The translations under genes were made by a program, and so were the position numbers. This document shows positions 12,001-18,440 of a DNA stretch of 64,000 nt, in pieces. Location: contig NZ_WLYK01000012.1 of NCBI RefSeq assembly GCF_009707545.1, positions 62,001-126,000 of the forward strand. Direction: 5' to 3'. Positions within the stretch are counted from its first letter, which is position 1, and the number at the start of each line of letters is the position of its first letter. The notes below the pieces were generated by a model that worked only from the letters and a program-made list of their open reading frames with translations, was not told the origin of the DNA and ran no database searches. This DNA comes from Nakamurella alba (GTDB taxonomy: Bacteria; Actinomycetota; Actinomycetes; Mycobacteriales; Nakamurellaceae).

Positions 12001-14994
12001 CACCTTGGCATCGCCTGCGGTGGCGGTGAGGCCGGTCGGGGCGGCCGGTGCGGTGACATCCGGTGCGGGGGTGGGCTCCACGGACTTCTCGGCGGAGGCC
12101 GGGGACTGGTTGCCGGCGTCGTCCAGTGCGGTGATCACGTAGTAGTACGTGGTCCCGTTGGTCAGACCGGTGTCGTCGAACTGGGCGGCGGTCGGCGAGG
12201 CCACCAGGTTGGCGGCCTCGACGGACACCGGGCTGGTGGTGCTGCGGTACACCCGGTACCCGGTGAGATCGCCCTCGGTGGACGGGGTCCAGCGGACCGT
12301 CGCGGAGGCATCGCCCGCGGTGACGGTCAGCCCGACCGGCGCGGCCGGGGCGGTGCTGTCGGCCGGGGTGGCGTCCACCTCGGTGGAGGCGTCGGACTCG
12401 TTGCCCTTGGTGTCGATCGAGGTGATGACGTAGTGGTACGCAGTGCCGTTCACGACCGAGGTGTCGGCGAGCTGGGTGGCGGTCAGCGGGGTCGCGGTGA
12501 TGCGGTTGGCGGCGCTGGTCGCGACCGGGGTGCTGGTCGACCGGTAGACGTGGTAGCCGGCGAGATCGGTGGCGGTGACCGCGGTCCAGGACACGGCGAC
12601 GGTGCCGTCACCGGCGGTCGCGGTCGCACCGGTCGGGATCGCCGGCGGGGTCAGGTCGGTCGGCTCGACGATGATGTAGTTGATCTTGGTGTTGGTGCCG
12701 CCGGTGGCATTGAAGGTCAGCCGGCCGTCCGTCACCTGCACGGTGACGGTCTGGATGTCGAACTCCTTGGCCGCCGTGCCCTTGAAGGCATTGATGGCGG
12801 TGGTGCCCTCGACCTTGATGGTGTGAGTGGAGTCGTAGCAGGGGGTGACACAGGAGGCGGTGGCCGAACCGGGCTGGTCGCCGGCGCTGACGGTCACGTC
12901 GTAGGTGCCGTCTGCGACGGCGATCTCGTAGTCGCCGCGGGTCTTGGTGCCGGTGAAGGAGCCCGGGATGTCGGCGGAGGCCATGTGCATCAGGCCGCGC
13001 TGCAGGTCCGGAACTCCCGCCCGGGGATCGCGGAACCGCCCGTTGTTCACCAGGCTGGTCGGGGTGTGGGTGCCGACGGCGACCCAGCCGCGGCCGGCCG
13101 AGTTGGTGAAGCCCTGGCCGAAGTCCTTGTCGTAACCGGCAACGTTGCCGGCGGTCTCGCTGCCGAAGTTGATCTTGATGGGCAGTTCGGCCAGTGCCGG
13201 GGAGGCCGCATCCGGTGTGGCCGAGACGGTCGAGGAGGCCACCGACTTGTTCCCGCCCTGGTCGACGGCGACCACGGCGTAGTAGTAGGTGGTGGTGTTC
13301 TCGGCGGTGGTGTCGGTGAAGGCGCTCGTGGTGAGTGCGGTGGCGCCGTTCAGCGGGGTACCGGTGGTCGCGACGGTGGACGTGGTGGAGCGGAACACGT
13401 TGTAGCCGGCGATGTCCGACTCGGTGTTGTCCGCCCAGTCCAGGGCCACCGAGTGGTCACCGGCGGTCGCGGTCAGCGCGGTCGGGGCGGCCGGCGGAGC
13501 ATCGGCCGGGGTCTGCGCGACGGTGATGTAGTTGAGCTTGGTGTTCTTGCCGCCGTTGGCGTCGACGCTCAGGAATCCGTCGGTGACCTGCACGGTGGCG
13601 GTCTTCACCTGGAACTTCGTGGTCGCGGTCGGGACGAAGTTGTCGACGACGCGGGTGCCTTCGAGGTTGATGACGTGCGAGGTGGCGTCGGTGCCGACCT
13701 GGAAGTCGCCGACGGAGACGGTGACGTCGTAGGAGCCGTTGGGCACCGCCAGCTGCCACTTGCCCTGGGTCGGAGTACCGGTGGCGCCGGCGCCGTAGAA
13801 GCCGATCAGGGTGTTGCCCTGCATGTGGATCGTGGTCATCTGCGTCGGGTCGACCGCGGTCTCACCGGCAGCGGGGGTCCGGGTCCGGCCGTTCGTGATC
13901 ATGCTCAGCGGTGCGCCGGTCGCGGCGTCGAGCCAGCCGTAGCCACGGACGTTCGCGTAGTTCTGGCCGTAGTCGCCGGTCCACCCGGCCGGCGGCGTCA
14001 CGTTGTTCTGGAAGTTGAACTTCGCCGGGAAAGTCGTTGCGGCAGGCGTGCCGTCGTCCATCACCGCACCGGTCGCCGCGCCGGCGGAGGCCGTGTTCGG
14101 AGCCACCACGTACCAGTAGACCTGACCCTTCACCGCCGTGGTGTCGGTCCAGGTCGAGTCGGTCGGGGTGGCGATGGTGGCACCCGCGGTGTTGACCGGG
14201 AGCGTGGTGCTGCGCCACACCTTGTAGCCGGTGGCGCCGCTCAGGTCGTCCCAGTCCAGGCCGATGGAGGTCGCGAACGGGGTGGCCACCAGATTGGCGA
14301 TCTGCACCGAGTCGATGGTGACGAAGTTCAGCTTGGTGTTCTGGCCGCCCAGCGCGTCGATCGTGAGCCGGCCGTCGGTGACCCTCACCCACACCGTGTT
14401 CGCGTTGATGCCGGCCGTCTGGCACCCGGTGGTGCCCGGCTTCGGCATCTGGTTGAAGGCCGTCACGCCCTCGACGTGCAGGACGTGCGACTCGGCGTCG
14501 TTGCCCACCTGCGAGTCGCCGACGCCGACGGTCACCTGGTAGTCGCCGTTGGGCACGGCATACTCCCACGCCGCCGGGGTCGCGTCGTTGGTCGTGGTCG
14601 TTGCCGGGGCCTGCATGTGGATCAGGGAGCGTTGCCGCTCGGGGAACGAGGCGGCGAGACAGCCGGTCGCGTTGCGGTACCGCGTGTTCAGCGGGATCGC
14701 ATACGGCACATGGGTTCCCGCCAGGCTGTCCTGCCGCACCCACCCCCGGCCGTCGGCGTCGTTGTACGCAGCGCCGGTGTCCTTGAGGTACCCGGATGCG
14801 TTCACCCCTGCCGTGCTGTTGAACTGGTACTTGACACTGATCACCGGATCCGCGGCCGCAGCCGCGGGCGCGAGCAGGGTCTGCGGCAGCACCATGGCGA
14901 GGGCCGCGAAGGCGGCGATCGCCGCCTTGGTGCGCCTGCGCAGGGGGCCGGAACGGTGGCCGAACCGGGACGCGGCAGTGCGTGAGGTGGACAC
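1..14994 (-). CDS. Giant secreted multidomain protein (malectin/CBM-like, FN3, sugar-dehydrogenase-like propeller), 3' end outside window
   Basis: The frame opens at GTG 14994 and has no stop down to base 1, so at least 4998 residues are encoded and the C-terminus is missing. Residues 1-48 form a signal peptide (RRRTK, an Ala/Leu core, then APAAAAA). Approximate order: malectin/CBM-like modules at 49-228, 318-491, 601-778, 1278-1458, 1561-1748 and 2921-3085, each ending in a motif like GGxNTKLNxVT; FN3 domains between them, including five in tandem at 781-1276; Ig-like at 1748-1858; a glucose/sorbosone-dehydrogenase-like propeller at 1861-2318; three ASH plus DUF4114-like units (2321-2621, 2625-2918, 3198-3518); LamG-like 3521-3765; malectin 3771-3955, 4045-4205, 4701-4858 and one cut by the edge; five tandem FN3 at 4208-4696. 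It is probably exported and binds carbohydrate. Domain names come from motif recognition. Function (adhesin, glycan-binding enzyme or cell-surface scaffold) is unknown. The start codon is moderately certain. Confidence 0.9.
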   Translation of the reverse strand, partial: MSTSRTAASRFGHRSGPLRRRTKAAIAAFAALAMVLPQTLLAPAAAAADPVISVKYQFNSTAGVNASGYLKDTGAAYNDADGRGWVRQDSLAGTHVPYAIPLNTRYRNATGCLAASFPERQRSLIHMQAPATTTTNDATPAAWEYAVPNGDYQVTVGVGDSQVGNDAESHVLHVEGVTAFNQMPKPGTTGCQTAGINANTVWVRVTDGRLTIDALGGQNTKLNFVTIDSVQIANLVATPFATSIGLDWDDLSGATGYKVWRSTTLPVNTAGATIATPTDSTWTDTTAVKGQVYWYVVAPNTASAGAATGAVMDDGTPAATTFPAKFNFQNNVTPPAGWTGDYGQNYANVRGYGWLDAATGAPLSMITNGRTRTPAAGETAVDPTQMTTIHMQGNTLIGFYGAGATGTPTQGKWQLAVPNGSYDVTVSVGDFQVGTDATSHVINLEGTRVVDNFVPTATTKFQVKTATVQVTDGFLSVDANGGKNTKLNYITVAQTPADAPPAAPTALTATAGDHSVALDWADNTESDIAGYNVFRSTTSTVATTGTPLNGATALTTSAFTDTTAENTTTYYYAVVAVDQGGNKSVASSTVSATPDAASPALAELPIKINFGSETAGNVAGYDKDFGQGFTNSAGRGWVAVGTHTPTSLVNNGRFRDPRAGVPDLQRGLMHMASADIPGSFTGTKTRGDYEIAVADGTYDVTVSAGDQPGSATASCVTPCYDSTHTIKVEGTTAINAFKGTAAKEFDIQTVTVQVTDGRLTFNATGGTNTKINYIIVEPTDLTPPAIPTGATATAGDGTVAVSWTAVTATDLAGYHVYRSTSTPVATSAANRITATPLTATQLADTSVVNGTAYHYVITSIDTKGNESDASTEVDATPADSTAPAAPVGLTVTAGDASATVRWTPSTEGDLTGYRVYRSTTSPVSVEAANLVASPTAAQFDDTGLTNGTTYYYVITALDDAGNQSPASAEKSVEPTPAPDVTAPAAPTGLTATAGDAKVTLQWTANTEDDLAGYTVYRSATPGAAGVEIGTAASTSASYVDATALNTNTYYYVIVARDLAGNVSQQSNEASATPADTTPPAVTTGLVATAGIQSVTLTWAANTEADFRGYRIYRGTSATPASDENNLIGIVLRTAGRTFLDTDLDPGVRVYYQIVSYDTLGNRAAASAAVSAVPTATPDTTAPAAPTGLTATVADGAVSLTWTAVTAGDLAGYSVYRSATAGGARTKLTGTLLTGTTFVDSSATPGTTSYYVVTASDTSNNESVASNQVSAAVPAAGLDVKYVFQTDAAPVPAGWTKDIGAAWTDAAGRGWVRQDTLTSANHTPLDLTANTRLRTRTTVTDLQNRMIHLQYGDIVPLPTGNGTFTPGAWELAVPNGRYTVGVSVGDQPGAAKTGCAAPCYDSKHTIRAEGVTLLNQFQATAANEYGTATATVDVTDGRLTIDALGGNNTKLNWVTVVGAGPIAPDTQAPAAPTGLTGIAGNASSTLTWTPPADLDVVGYHVYGGTGAVVVPGPDTRRNTNLLTGPSFSESGLTNGTTYRYVVTAVDAAGNESPASVSATVTPAAGAGNNFAVKVNFQDAASTPPAGYVDDHGQAFGARTEGDQGTGLTYGWVNIGTNTPLSLEGNGRNRNTASPSANEPDLRLATLVHSQLAPSVTTGVHTPGAWEIAVPNGSYEVTVGVGDAGTAIDSSHWLNIENQNAVAAFVPASGSKYSIASRTVTVTDGRLTLSPAGGTNTKFLYADIAALDRGGRPFTTAVSPGNLATSVVDNTTVTADNSLNADTGAVDETTLGGNNVTLTRVSDGARVAGTGATSGGGDTVSFLPAAPLAAGTLYRFTITSNVKDKSGRAFLPFSSVFTTATTTGGGGGDFSGVAFDKLESGAATGASYTSLVIGPDGKLYAGSIYGQIYRWTINADGTLANRETINTVRTHASTAGWEGAPNRTIIGLAFDPASTADNLILWITDNYAYLGANVPDFTGAVAKLTGPNLENYQEVVVNLPRSIKDHETNSIAFKDGKLYITQGSMNAMGALDGTWKRDEHLLSASVLELDPAKLGALPLDVATPDMGTIPARGGVPAHAGAYNPYAASAPLTLYATGIRNAFDLIWHSNGRLYSGTNGSAAGGATPATPATLPASCANRPDGGYTGPNVPAIGNNQQAETDYLFDVKQGKYYGHPNPVRCEYVLNAGNPAGYTGNPLFKVNAYPLGTPSDPNYDLAGVHDAGLHASANGTIEYKNTVAFGGKLAGAVIVVRYSANQEIVAFSVTGNGGVSDAVTGITGFTGFRQPLDIAQDVTTGNLYVSELTDNPATTGIKLLKPQGGGSAPKAEATPRVVFTEVAGGAASAAKNVSVKNIGGLPLTITGATFSGADAALFARSGGPTLPTTVAPGATVTFPVTFNPTVPGPRGGTLVLATNDPTTPTTSVTLRGLGTIGTGGTNEPSLQWILDTLQIPVNVGDPDPTNNDMPVGNALIGEEVAVTSFTKALFDRVVGITPLSLFGPAGPAGNPNVAIVAAHSTADPSARTVLFNGPNTSNQQVLPEVVTVGEYDLETPFGFDVTFPGLSGRVAYSEDALNTWATGGNNHKIRVYPMKNPDGSLVANAYIIAPEDVPTGVDFQDAAFVVTNVKPAALTGAGKLSVTPSELVFSGVRGNTTAGKPLTVTNTGTTPLNISSVTLTGTNAGSFTLTGGAQSLAVGATATYTVAFKPGAAEVGSLSAAVRFVSDDTASPTTDVGVYGLATTGEQGNNEPPLKAVVDTLGYPINVGGTGLILGVSPTPIGDEVTAPLFVKAGAAPVTMTPVARYSPDELLPFGWYLPNAGDPQTNQVATIALDQEQTLNPAVVAGGGSSFDPGTASFGFYVDSLSFNRKSYTQDGLNTGTPHAVRTYPAKNRAGVLIPNTYLVTFEDASNGDYQDYVFLVTGVTPAGSGGSGTPIARIDFQPATATVATGYTADTGAAFTAARGFGWVTPGTTTPMDMTAQTRDRAGTVDQKLRTVILMQPTATQSPAGPGAWQYAVPNGTYTVTVGVGDSNFTDSVHRVQVEGQTAIANFAPTTADAFRTGTVQVTVTDGFITVDATGGTNTKLTFLDIDRPVTGADTTPPTVSAAVSGLQASAGVYKNKATITVVASDTGSGVAGTSYSLDGGAFLPYTAPVEVTTVGTHTVRARAQDVAGNLATSATTTFSVVAAGASKAVLTLENADGVPYSDRLTMNRIQNPQTGTTCKDAAACDPVTGPFIPANTVHDTTSLVIRNTGTDPLNVTELAVTGPFTLVTPPALPALVAVGGTLTVQVRFTATTIGTSGGLWNGTLTVGSDDPARPSVPVELAGFWQSISEGGQEPDLSELARLFGYTTTITAAGVPLNQQGKVTASGDEVLSPYWLRADASQPVSVRQLAAYHTQGNTATFKWNVKGSNTTTNVLTHAGVDGQSILPHRNGSTTLPASGTFSPTGAFGFQIDGEWSDPVKNNQGVDNANGCVGACGHHLRAWSVRDRSGAVVPNTWLVSMDYSGINYDYQDNVYLVTNIKPEVAVDPTTPLPLPGAAALKLDFATAVATTLVDKDGQGTGFLSTQPNKLDTTVGSDSYKASLLDLVTGTPGTLAVSSSGTATAGTNGSNDNTLANGLQLPFDGSGGAYSVSGRVLGSLAEMNAGSEQQGIMVGTDQDNFVKVAAINKSGVPSIELYAEMGGTGATVGTAVTIPAPGTVTSLDLALLADPAAGTVRGAYRIGTGAWVVMPTAYQVPTASLGRVFGQRTAGGILVSHKGGVAFTATYDSFGITAGDVTAAAAARDALYRLDVAGAGNYTDTLGQVWTPDTGRFGPSTAIAEGATTAPQEIAGTDDDTLYRTYRGNVGNVAQAQRVLTYTLPSKGATKVDVRLHFAERAAANNTAGKRLFDIEVEGAAVRRNFDIYVAAGGQNTATTLTVPNVTVVGGTIDLAFRASVDYPSIAAIEVLCQGSCPPADTTAPAAPTALTGTAGSGGVTLDWADNTEADLAGYRVFRSSSATGTFTAIGTATTSEFTDTSVTTGATVYYQVRAFDSSENESAASATASVTPPLPATIRINTGGPAQTVSGTTWSACSSLTACSNWVSGGNAYSEADTITGIPAGMNNTIFQTEWTGGGSTAVGARAFGFSVPVTNGFYRVRLHFAELNKTAANTRLFDVRLENATVLSNFDIWVQAGGIDKAIVREFTANITDGAVTIDFMKRVENAKISAIEIIPTTAPDTTPPAAVTGVTATGSATGIALAWTASTATDLAGYNVYRASSATGTYTKVNTALLTGTSFSDTAAPQGVASYYQITAVDQTGNESARSATANATRPDTTAPAVVAGVTATGSGTGIALTWTASAATDLAGYNVYRASSATGTYTKVNTALLTGTSFSDTSAPVGVASYYQVTAVDTSANESARSATVNATRPDTTPPGVTTGVAATASTTGITVSWTANPATDLAGYNVYRASSATGTYTKLNTALVTGTSFSDTTAPQGVASYYQVTAVDTSANESARSATVTATRPDTTPPAVVTGVAATGSTTAVALTWGASAATDLAGYNVYRASSATGTYTKVNTALVTGTSFSDTSAPVGTSYYQITAVDNSGNESVRSATVNGTRTTAPTPPPVVTGVAASGAATGNTVTWTASTATGLAGYNVYRSASATGTFTLVNTGLITGTSFSDTGAPVGTSYYQVTAVNTAAQESARSATVQATRPAAPGGGTTVRINAGGGTQNVNGTVWSVCTSVGNCSNRVSGGSAYSEQDTITGIPAGMNNTIFQSEWTGGSGITVGARAFGFSVPVTNGSYRVRLHFAELNKTAANTRTFDVRIENATVLSNFDIWVQAGGIDKAIVREFPVTITDGAVTIDFMKRIENAKISAIEILPVTTPDTTPPGAVTGVAATGAAGGVTVNWATNTASDLAGYNVYRSTSATGTYTKVNTALVTGTSYLDAAAPTGVASYYQVTAVDQTGNESVRSATVNATRPAANRPTIRINAGGGAQSVSGVTWTRCTSVPNCSGWVS
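905..2360 (-). repeat. Five tandem near-identical FN3 repeats of about 294 bp
   Basis: Within the giant gene five consecutive fibronectin III domains of about 97 codons share long identical stretches, for example DLAGYNVYRASSATGTYTK in three units with close variants in the others. Units run roughly 2356-2065, 2065-1770, 1770-1480, 1480-1205 and 1205-905. Such similarity suggests recent duplication or gene conversion, and makes the region prone to copy-number change and misassembly. Confidence 0.85.
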
Positions 14995-15011
14995 AGAAAG
15001 CCCCCAGGGAG

Positions 15012-15031
15012 ACGTCGAGTCAAAACGACGT
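15012..15031 (-). promoter_or_regulatory. Stem-loop in the leader just upstream of the giant gene
   Basis: ACGTCG at 15012-15017 and CGACGT at 15026-15031 form a perfect 6-bp inverted repeat with an 8-base loop. It lies 17 bases upstream of the GTG start, next to a G-rich stretch that may be the ribosome binding site. It could be an operator or a leader hairpin; there is no direct evidence for either. Confidence 0.35.
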
Positions 15032-15153
15032 TCAACATCCCTGTGTCCGGTTCGTCACGTCATCGCCAGATCTAGGGGTTCTCGCGTTTGGTCCGCCCCA
15101 ACACCGGGAACTAACGCGCGCCCCGCACCACTTCCGTGTGACAGAACCGCGGA

Positions 15154-15945
15154 TCAGGCGGTCGTCACCCCGGAATCCGTCGCTCCCGCACCGGTTCCGG
15201 TGCCGTCCTGGGGCAGGGTCCCATCGGTGCCACCCTGCGGAAGGGTCCCGTCCTGACCCGTCCCGCCCTGCGGCGGCGTCCCGCCCTGGAATCCGCCGGC
15301 CCCGCCCTGGCCGGCGGTCGACCCGGTGGAGACCGAGGTCGCCGTCACCGTGCTGCCGTCGACGGTCCCGATCACGGTCACGGTGTCCCCCACCGCCAGC
15401 GACGACACGTCCAGCCCGTCGCCGATCACGTAGGTCCCGGAGAAGCCGTCGGAGGACGCGACCGTCAGCGAGGTCGCCGACACCGCGGTGATCTCGCCGG
15501 TCTGCAGCTGCTGCGTGACGACCGCACCGGAGGAGTCCTCGGTGACGAACTGGCCGTGCAGCGCACCGCTGAGCGCGCTCGCGCCGCCAACCGTCCCGCC
15601 CATCCCGCCGGCACCGCCGCCCATCTGGCCCCCGCCGAAGCCGCCAGTGCCGCCCATTCCGCCGGTGCCACCGGCACCACCGGGCCCCTGGGCGGTCGCG
15701 GTCGTCGCCTCCGACCCGTTGGCCGCGCTGATGGCCACCACACCCCCGACACCGATCACCGCCGCCACCCCGACCGCGGTCAGCGTGCGCGCCATGGTCG
15801 ACATCTTCCTCTTCGGCGGTGTGGTGCCGGCGGGATCACCGGAAGCGACTGGCACCGGTTCCGGCGCAGCCCCCCAGACCGGGGTCGCATCGGCGACCGT
15901 GGTGGTGCCGCCGTCATGGTCCGTGTCGCGGTACTGATCGTTCAT
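15154..15945 (-). CDS. Membrane-anchored DUF5666-like protein with Gly-rich linkers
   Basis: 263 residues. The start at ATG 15945 is supported by AGAGG seven bases upstream. Residues 1-50 are a polar cytoplasmic tail ending in a basic PPKRK stretch, followed by one membrane segment (TLTAVGVAAVIGVGGVVAIS). A Gly/Met-rich linker follows, then a small beta-rich domain (GEITAVSATSLTV ... LAVGDTVTVIGTVDG ... VTATSV) of the DUF5666 type, and a Gly/Gln/Thr-rich tail. The working domain is probably outside the cell. It is divergent from a response regulator/kinase pair, so it may be their target or an accessory sensor; that link is inferred from position. It lies upstream of the giant secreted gene on the same strand, 159 bases apart. 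The DUF assignment is by pattern only. Confidence 0.75.
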   Translation of the reverse strand: MNDQYRDTDHDGGTTTVADATPVWGAAPEPVPVASGDPAGTTPPKRKMSTMARTLTAVGVAAVIGVGGVVAISAANGSEATTATAQGPGGAGGTGGMGGTGGFGGGQMGGGAGGMGGTVGGASALSGALHGQFVTEDSSGAVVTQQLQTGEITAVSATSLTVASSDGFSGTYVIGDGLDVSSLAVGDTVTVIGTVDGSTVTATSVSTGSTAGQGGAGGFQGGTPPQGGTGQDGTLPQGGTDGTLPQDGTGTGAGATDSGVTTA

Positions 15946-15973
15946 CGCAAGGCCTCTCGAGTCCATGGCGCTC

Positions 15974-15985
15974 CGGTCCGGACCG
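15974..15985. promoter_or_regulatory. Perfect 12-bp palindrome upstream of the DUF5666-like gene
   Basis: CGGTCCGGACCG is self-complementary and sits 28 bases before the start codon of the divergent DUF5666-like gene. It is a candidate operator. In GC-rich DNA a palindrome of this size can occur by chance, so support is modest. Confidence 0.3.
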
Positions 15986-16096
15986 CCCGCATGACCCCGA
16001 TGCTGGGTTCCGGCACTGTCCGGTCGCTGTGCGCACCGTCCGGAACCGATGTGCCCCGGCAGACCGGGGCCGGTCCTGTCACCCCTGGTCGGGCGA

Positions 16097-16115
16097 TCCA
16101 CAGGTACTCCACAGG
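16097..16115 (+). promoter_or_regulatory. Direct repeat with 11-bp period, candidate response-regulator box
   Basis: TCCACAGG occurs at 16097-16104 and again at 16108-16115, an exact 11-bp period, 44 bases before the response-regulator start. OmpR/PhoB-family regulators typically bind tandem half-sites about 11 bp apart. The position suits autoregulation of the operon, or control of the divergent DUF5666-like gene. Confidence 0.45.
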
Positions 16116-16159
16116 CGGGAGCAAGCCGCCACACACAGGACGCGCTCAGGATCGTTCCC

Positions 16160-16921
16160 ATGAGCACGAGCACACCGTTCGCCGGCATCACCCCCCGCAC
16201 CGACGCGCGGGAGGTCCTGCGCGGGCCCGACGGCCGGGCGATCAAGGTCCTGGTCGTCGACGACGAGCAGACCCTGTCCGAGCTGCTGGCGCTCGCGCTC
16301 CGGTACGAGGGCTGGGAGGTCCGCACGGCCGCCGACGGCGCCTCCGCCGTCGCCGCCGCCCGCGAGATGCGCCCGGATCTGGTGGTCCTGGACGTGATGC
16401 TGCCGGACATGGACGGTCTCGAGGTGCTCCGCCGGATGCGCAACGAGTCCGACCGCACCCCGGTGCTCTTCCTGACCGCCAAGGACGCGGTCGAGGATCG
16501 CATCGCCGGTCTCACCGCCGGCGGCGACGACTACGTCACCAAACCCTTCTCCATCGAGGAACTGGTGCTGCGGCTGCGCGCGCTGCTGCGCCGTTCGCAC
16601 ACCGCACTGGCTGCGGACAGCTCCACCATCACCGTCGGCGATCTCAGCCTGGACGAGGACTCCCGTGAGGTGCACCGCGGCGGCGACCTGATCCAGCTCA
16701 CGGCCACCGAGTTCGAGCTGCTCCGCTTCCTGATGCGGAACGCCAAGCGGGTGCTGTCCAAGGCGCAGATCCTGGACCGGGTCTGGAACTACGACTTCGG
16801 CGGCCAGGCCAACATCGTCGAGCTCTACATCTCCTACCTGCGCAAGAAGATCGACGCCGGCCGACCGCCGATGATCCACACCATGCGCGGTTTCGGCTAT
16901 GTCCTCAAGCCTGCCGCCTGA
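16160..16921 (+). CDS. OmpR/PhoB-family response regulator
   Basis: 253 residues, start ATG 16160 with AGGA eight bases upstream. Receiver domain at residues 28-145: acidic pair D34/D35, phosphoacceptor D78 in VVLDVMLPDMDG, T106 and K128 in YVTKPF. The C-terminal winged helix (about 155-250) has the typical LTATEFELLRFLM and RGFGYVL motifs. The 3' end overlaps the start of the histidine-kinase gene by 23 bases, so the two form an operon. It resembles the MprA/TrcR type of actinobacterial regulators. A direct repeat with an 11-bp period lies upstream. The signal is unknown. Confidence 0.95.
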   Translation: MSTSTPFAGITPRTDAREVLRGPDGRAIKVLVVDDEQTLSELLALALRYEGWEVRTAADGASAVAAAREMRPDLVVLDVMLPDMDGLEVLRRMRNESDRTPVLFLTAKDAVEDRIAGLTAGGDDYVTKPFSIEELVLRLRALLRRSHTALAADSSTITVGDLSLDEDSREVHRGGDLIQLTATEFELLRFLMRNAKRVLSKAQILDRVWNYDFGGQANIVELYISYLRKKIDAGRPPMIHTMRGFGYVLKPAA

Positions 16922-18431
16922 GATCCCCACTCCCCCGGCAACTCCCGACCGGCCGCCCACCGACCGGCGCACGGCCGGGCGCCGTCCGGTGACCCTGCGC
17001 ACCAAGCTGATCGCCGGCTTCGTCGGCGTGATCGTGGTGGTCTGCGCAGTCATCGGCGTGGTCACCGAGGTGTTCCTGTCGAACTACCTCGTCCAGCAGG
17101 TGGACTCGCGCATCGCGATCACCCAGGACCGGTTCCCGGGCGGCCAGAACGGCTCCGGCAACTCCGGAACGTCGGGCGAGCAGCCGACCTTCGGACCGGG
17201 GACGAACCTGACCACCTGCACCACGCAGAACCGCCCGGACCCGGACGGCCTCTTCGCGTGCGTCCAGGACGGCGCGGTCGCCACCGGCTACATCAAGAAG
17301 AACTACGACACCGTCGCACTCACCGACGCCGACCGCGCCGCACTGCTCGCGGTCGCCGACGACGGCCGGCCGGTCACCGTGTCGCTGAGCACCGGCGAGT
17401 TCCGGGTCGCCGCGAAGACCACCTCCGGTGGCATCACCTTGATCAACGGTGCGTCCCTGGACCAGGTCTCGGACACCCAGGTGCGGCTCGGCATCATCAT
17501 GGCGGTCGTCGCCGGCGGCGCCATCCTCATCGGCGGCGGCCTGGTCTTCTTCATCGTCCGCCGCTCGGTCCGGCCGCTGGAGCGCGTCGCCGCCACCGCC
17601 CGCGCGGTGTCCACCCTGCCGTTGCACACCGGTGAGGTCGACCTGTCGGTGCGCGTGCCGCCCCGGGACACCGACACCCGCACCGAGATCGGCCAGGTGG
17701 GTGCGGCTCTCAACCAGATGCTCGGTCACGTCTCCGGCGCGCTGGAGTCCCGGCAGGCCAGCGAGACCAGGGTCCGGCAGTTCGTCGCGGACGCCTCCCA
17801 CGAACTGCGGACGCCGCTCGCGGCGATCCGCGGGTACGCCGAACTGGCCCGCCGGGGCGAACAGGACCCGGGCACCGTCGGGCATGCGCTGCGGCGCGTG
17901 GAATCGGAGTCCGCACGGATGACCACCCTCGTCGAGGACCTCCTGTTGCTCGCCCGGCTGGACTCCGGCCGTCCGCTGGCCCAGGAGGAGGTGGACCTGA
18001 CGATGCTGCTGGTGGACCGGATGTCGGATGCCCGGGTGGCCGGGCCGGACCACCGCTGGCAGCTGGACCTGCCCGAGGAACCGGTCACCGTGGTCGGCGA
18101 CGGAGCCCGGCTGCACCAGGTGGTGGCGAACCTGCTGACCAACGCCCGCAACCACACCCCGGCCGGGACCCTGGTCACCGCATCGGTCCGCGAGTACGCG
18201 GATGCGGTCGAGATGACCGTCACCGACAACGGTCCCGGCATCCCGGATCACCTGCAGCCGGAGATCTTCGGGCGCTTCGTGCGGGGCGACTCGTCCCGCT
18301 CCCGGGCCGCCGGATCCACCGGACTGGGCCTGGCGATCGTCGCCGCGGTGGTGTCGGCGCACGGCGGTACCGTCCGGGTGGACAGCCGGCCGGGCCTGAC
18401 CCGGGCCACCGTCCGGCTCCCCCGAGGCTGA
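16899..18431 (+). CDS. Membrane sensor histidine kinase
   Basis: 510 residues. Pro/Arg-rich cytoplasmic N-terminus, membrane segment at about 36-59, extracellular sensor of about 135 residues containing two Cys (LTTCTTQN, LFACVQ), second membrane segment at about 198-219, HAMP, then HisKA with phosphoaccepting H301 in DASHELRTPLAAIRG. The HATPase domain has the G1 motif DNGPGIPD and G2 motif GSTGLGLAIV. It phosphorylates the regulator encoded immediately upstream, with which it overlaps. The extracellular part has no recognised ligand-binding family. Convergent with the TetR gene, nine bases between the stops. Confidence 0.95.
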   Translation: MSSSLPPEIPTPPATPDRPPTDRRTAGRRPVTLRTKLIAGFVGVIVVVCAVIGVVTEVFLSNYLVQQVDSRIAITQDRFPGGQNGSGNSGTSGEQPTFGPGTNLTTCTTQNRPDPDGLFACVQDGAVATGYIKKNYDTVALTDADRAALLAVADDGRPVTVSLSTGEFRVAAKTTSGGITLINGASLDQVSDTQVRLGIIMAVVAGGAILIGGGLVFFIVRRSVRPLERVAATARAVSTLPLHTGEVDLSVRVPPRDTDTRTEIGQVGAALNQMLGHVSGALESRQASETRVRQFVADASHELRTPLAAIRGYAELARRGEQDPGTVGHALRRVESESARMTTLVEDLLLLARLDSGRPLAQEEVDLTMLLVDRMSDARVAGPDHRWQLDLPEEPVTVVGDGARLHQVVANLLTNARNHTPAGTLVTASVREYADAVEMTVTDNGPGIPDHLQPEIFGRFVRGDSSRSRAAGSTGLGLAIVAAVVSAHGGTVRVDSRPGLTRATVRLPRG

Positions 18432-18440
18432 GCGGGATCC

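Noticed and set aside
631..14985. A 4784-codon open frame on the plus strand
   Set aside because: It is the antisense shadow of the giant minus-strand gene: Arg/Gly/His-rich low-complexity translation without domains, while the opposite strand gives clear FN3, malectin and propeller sequence.
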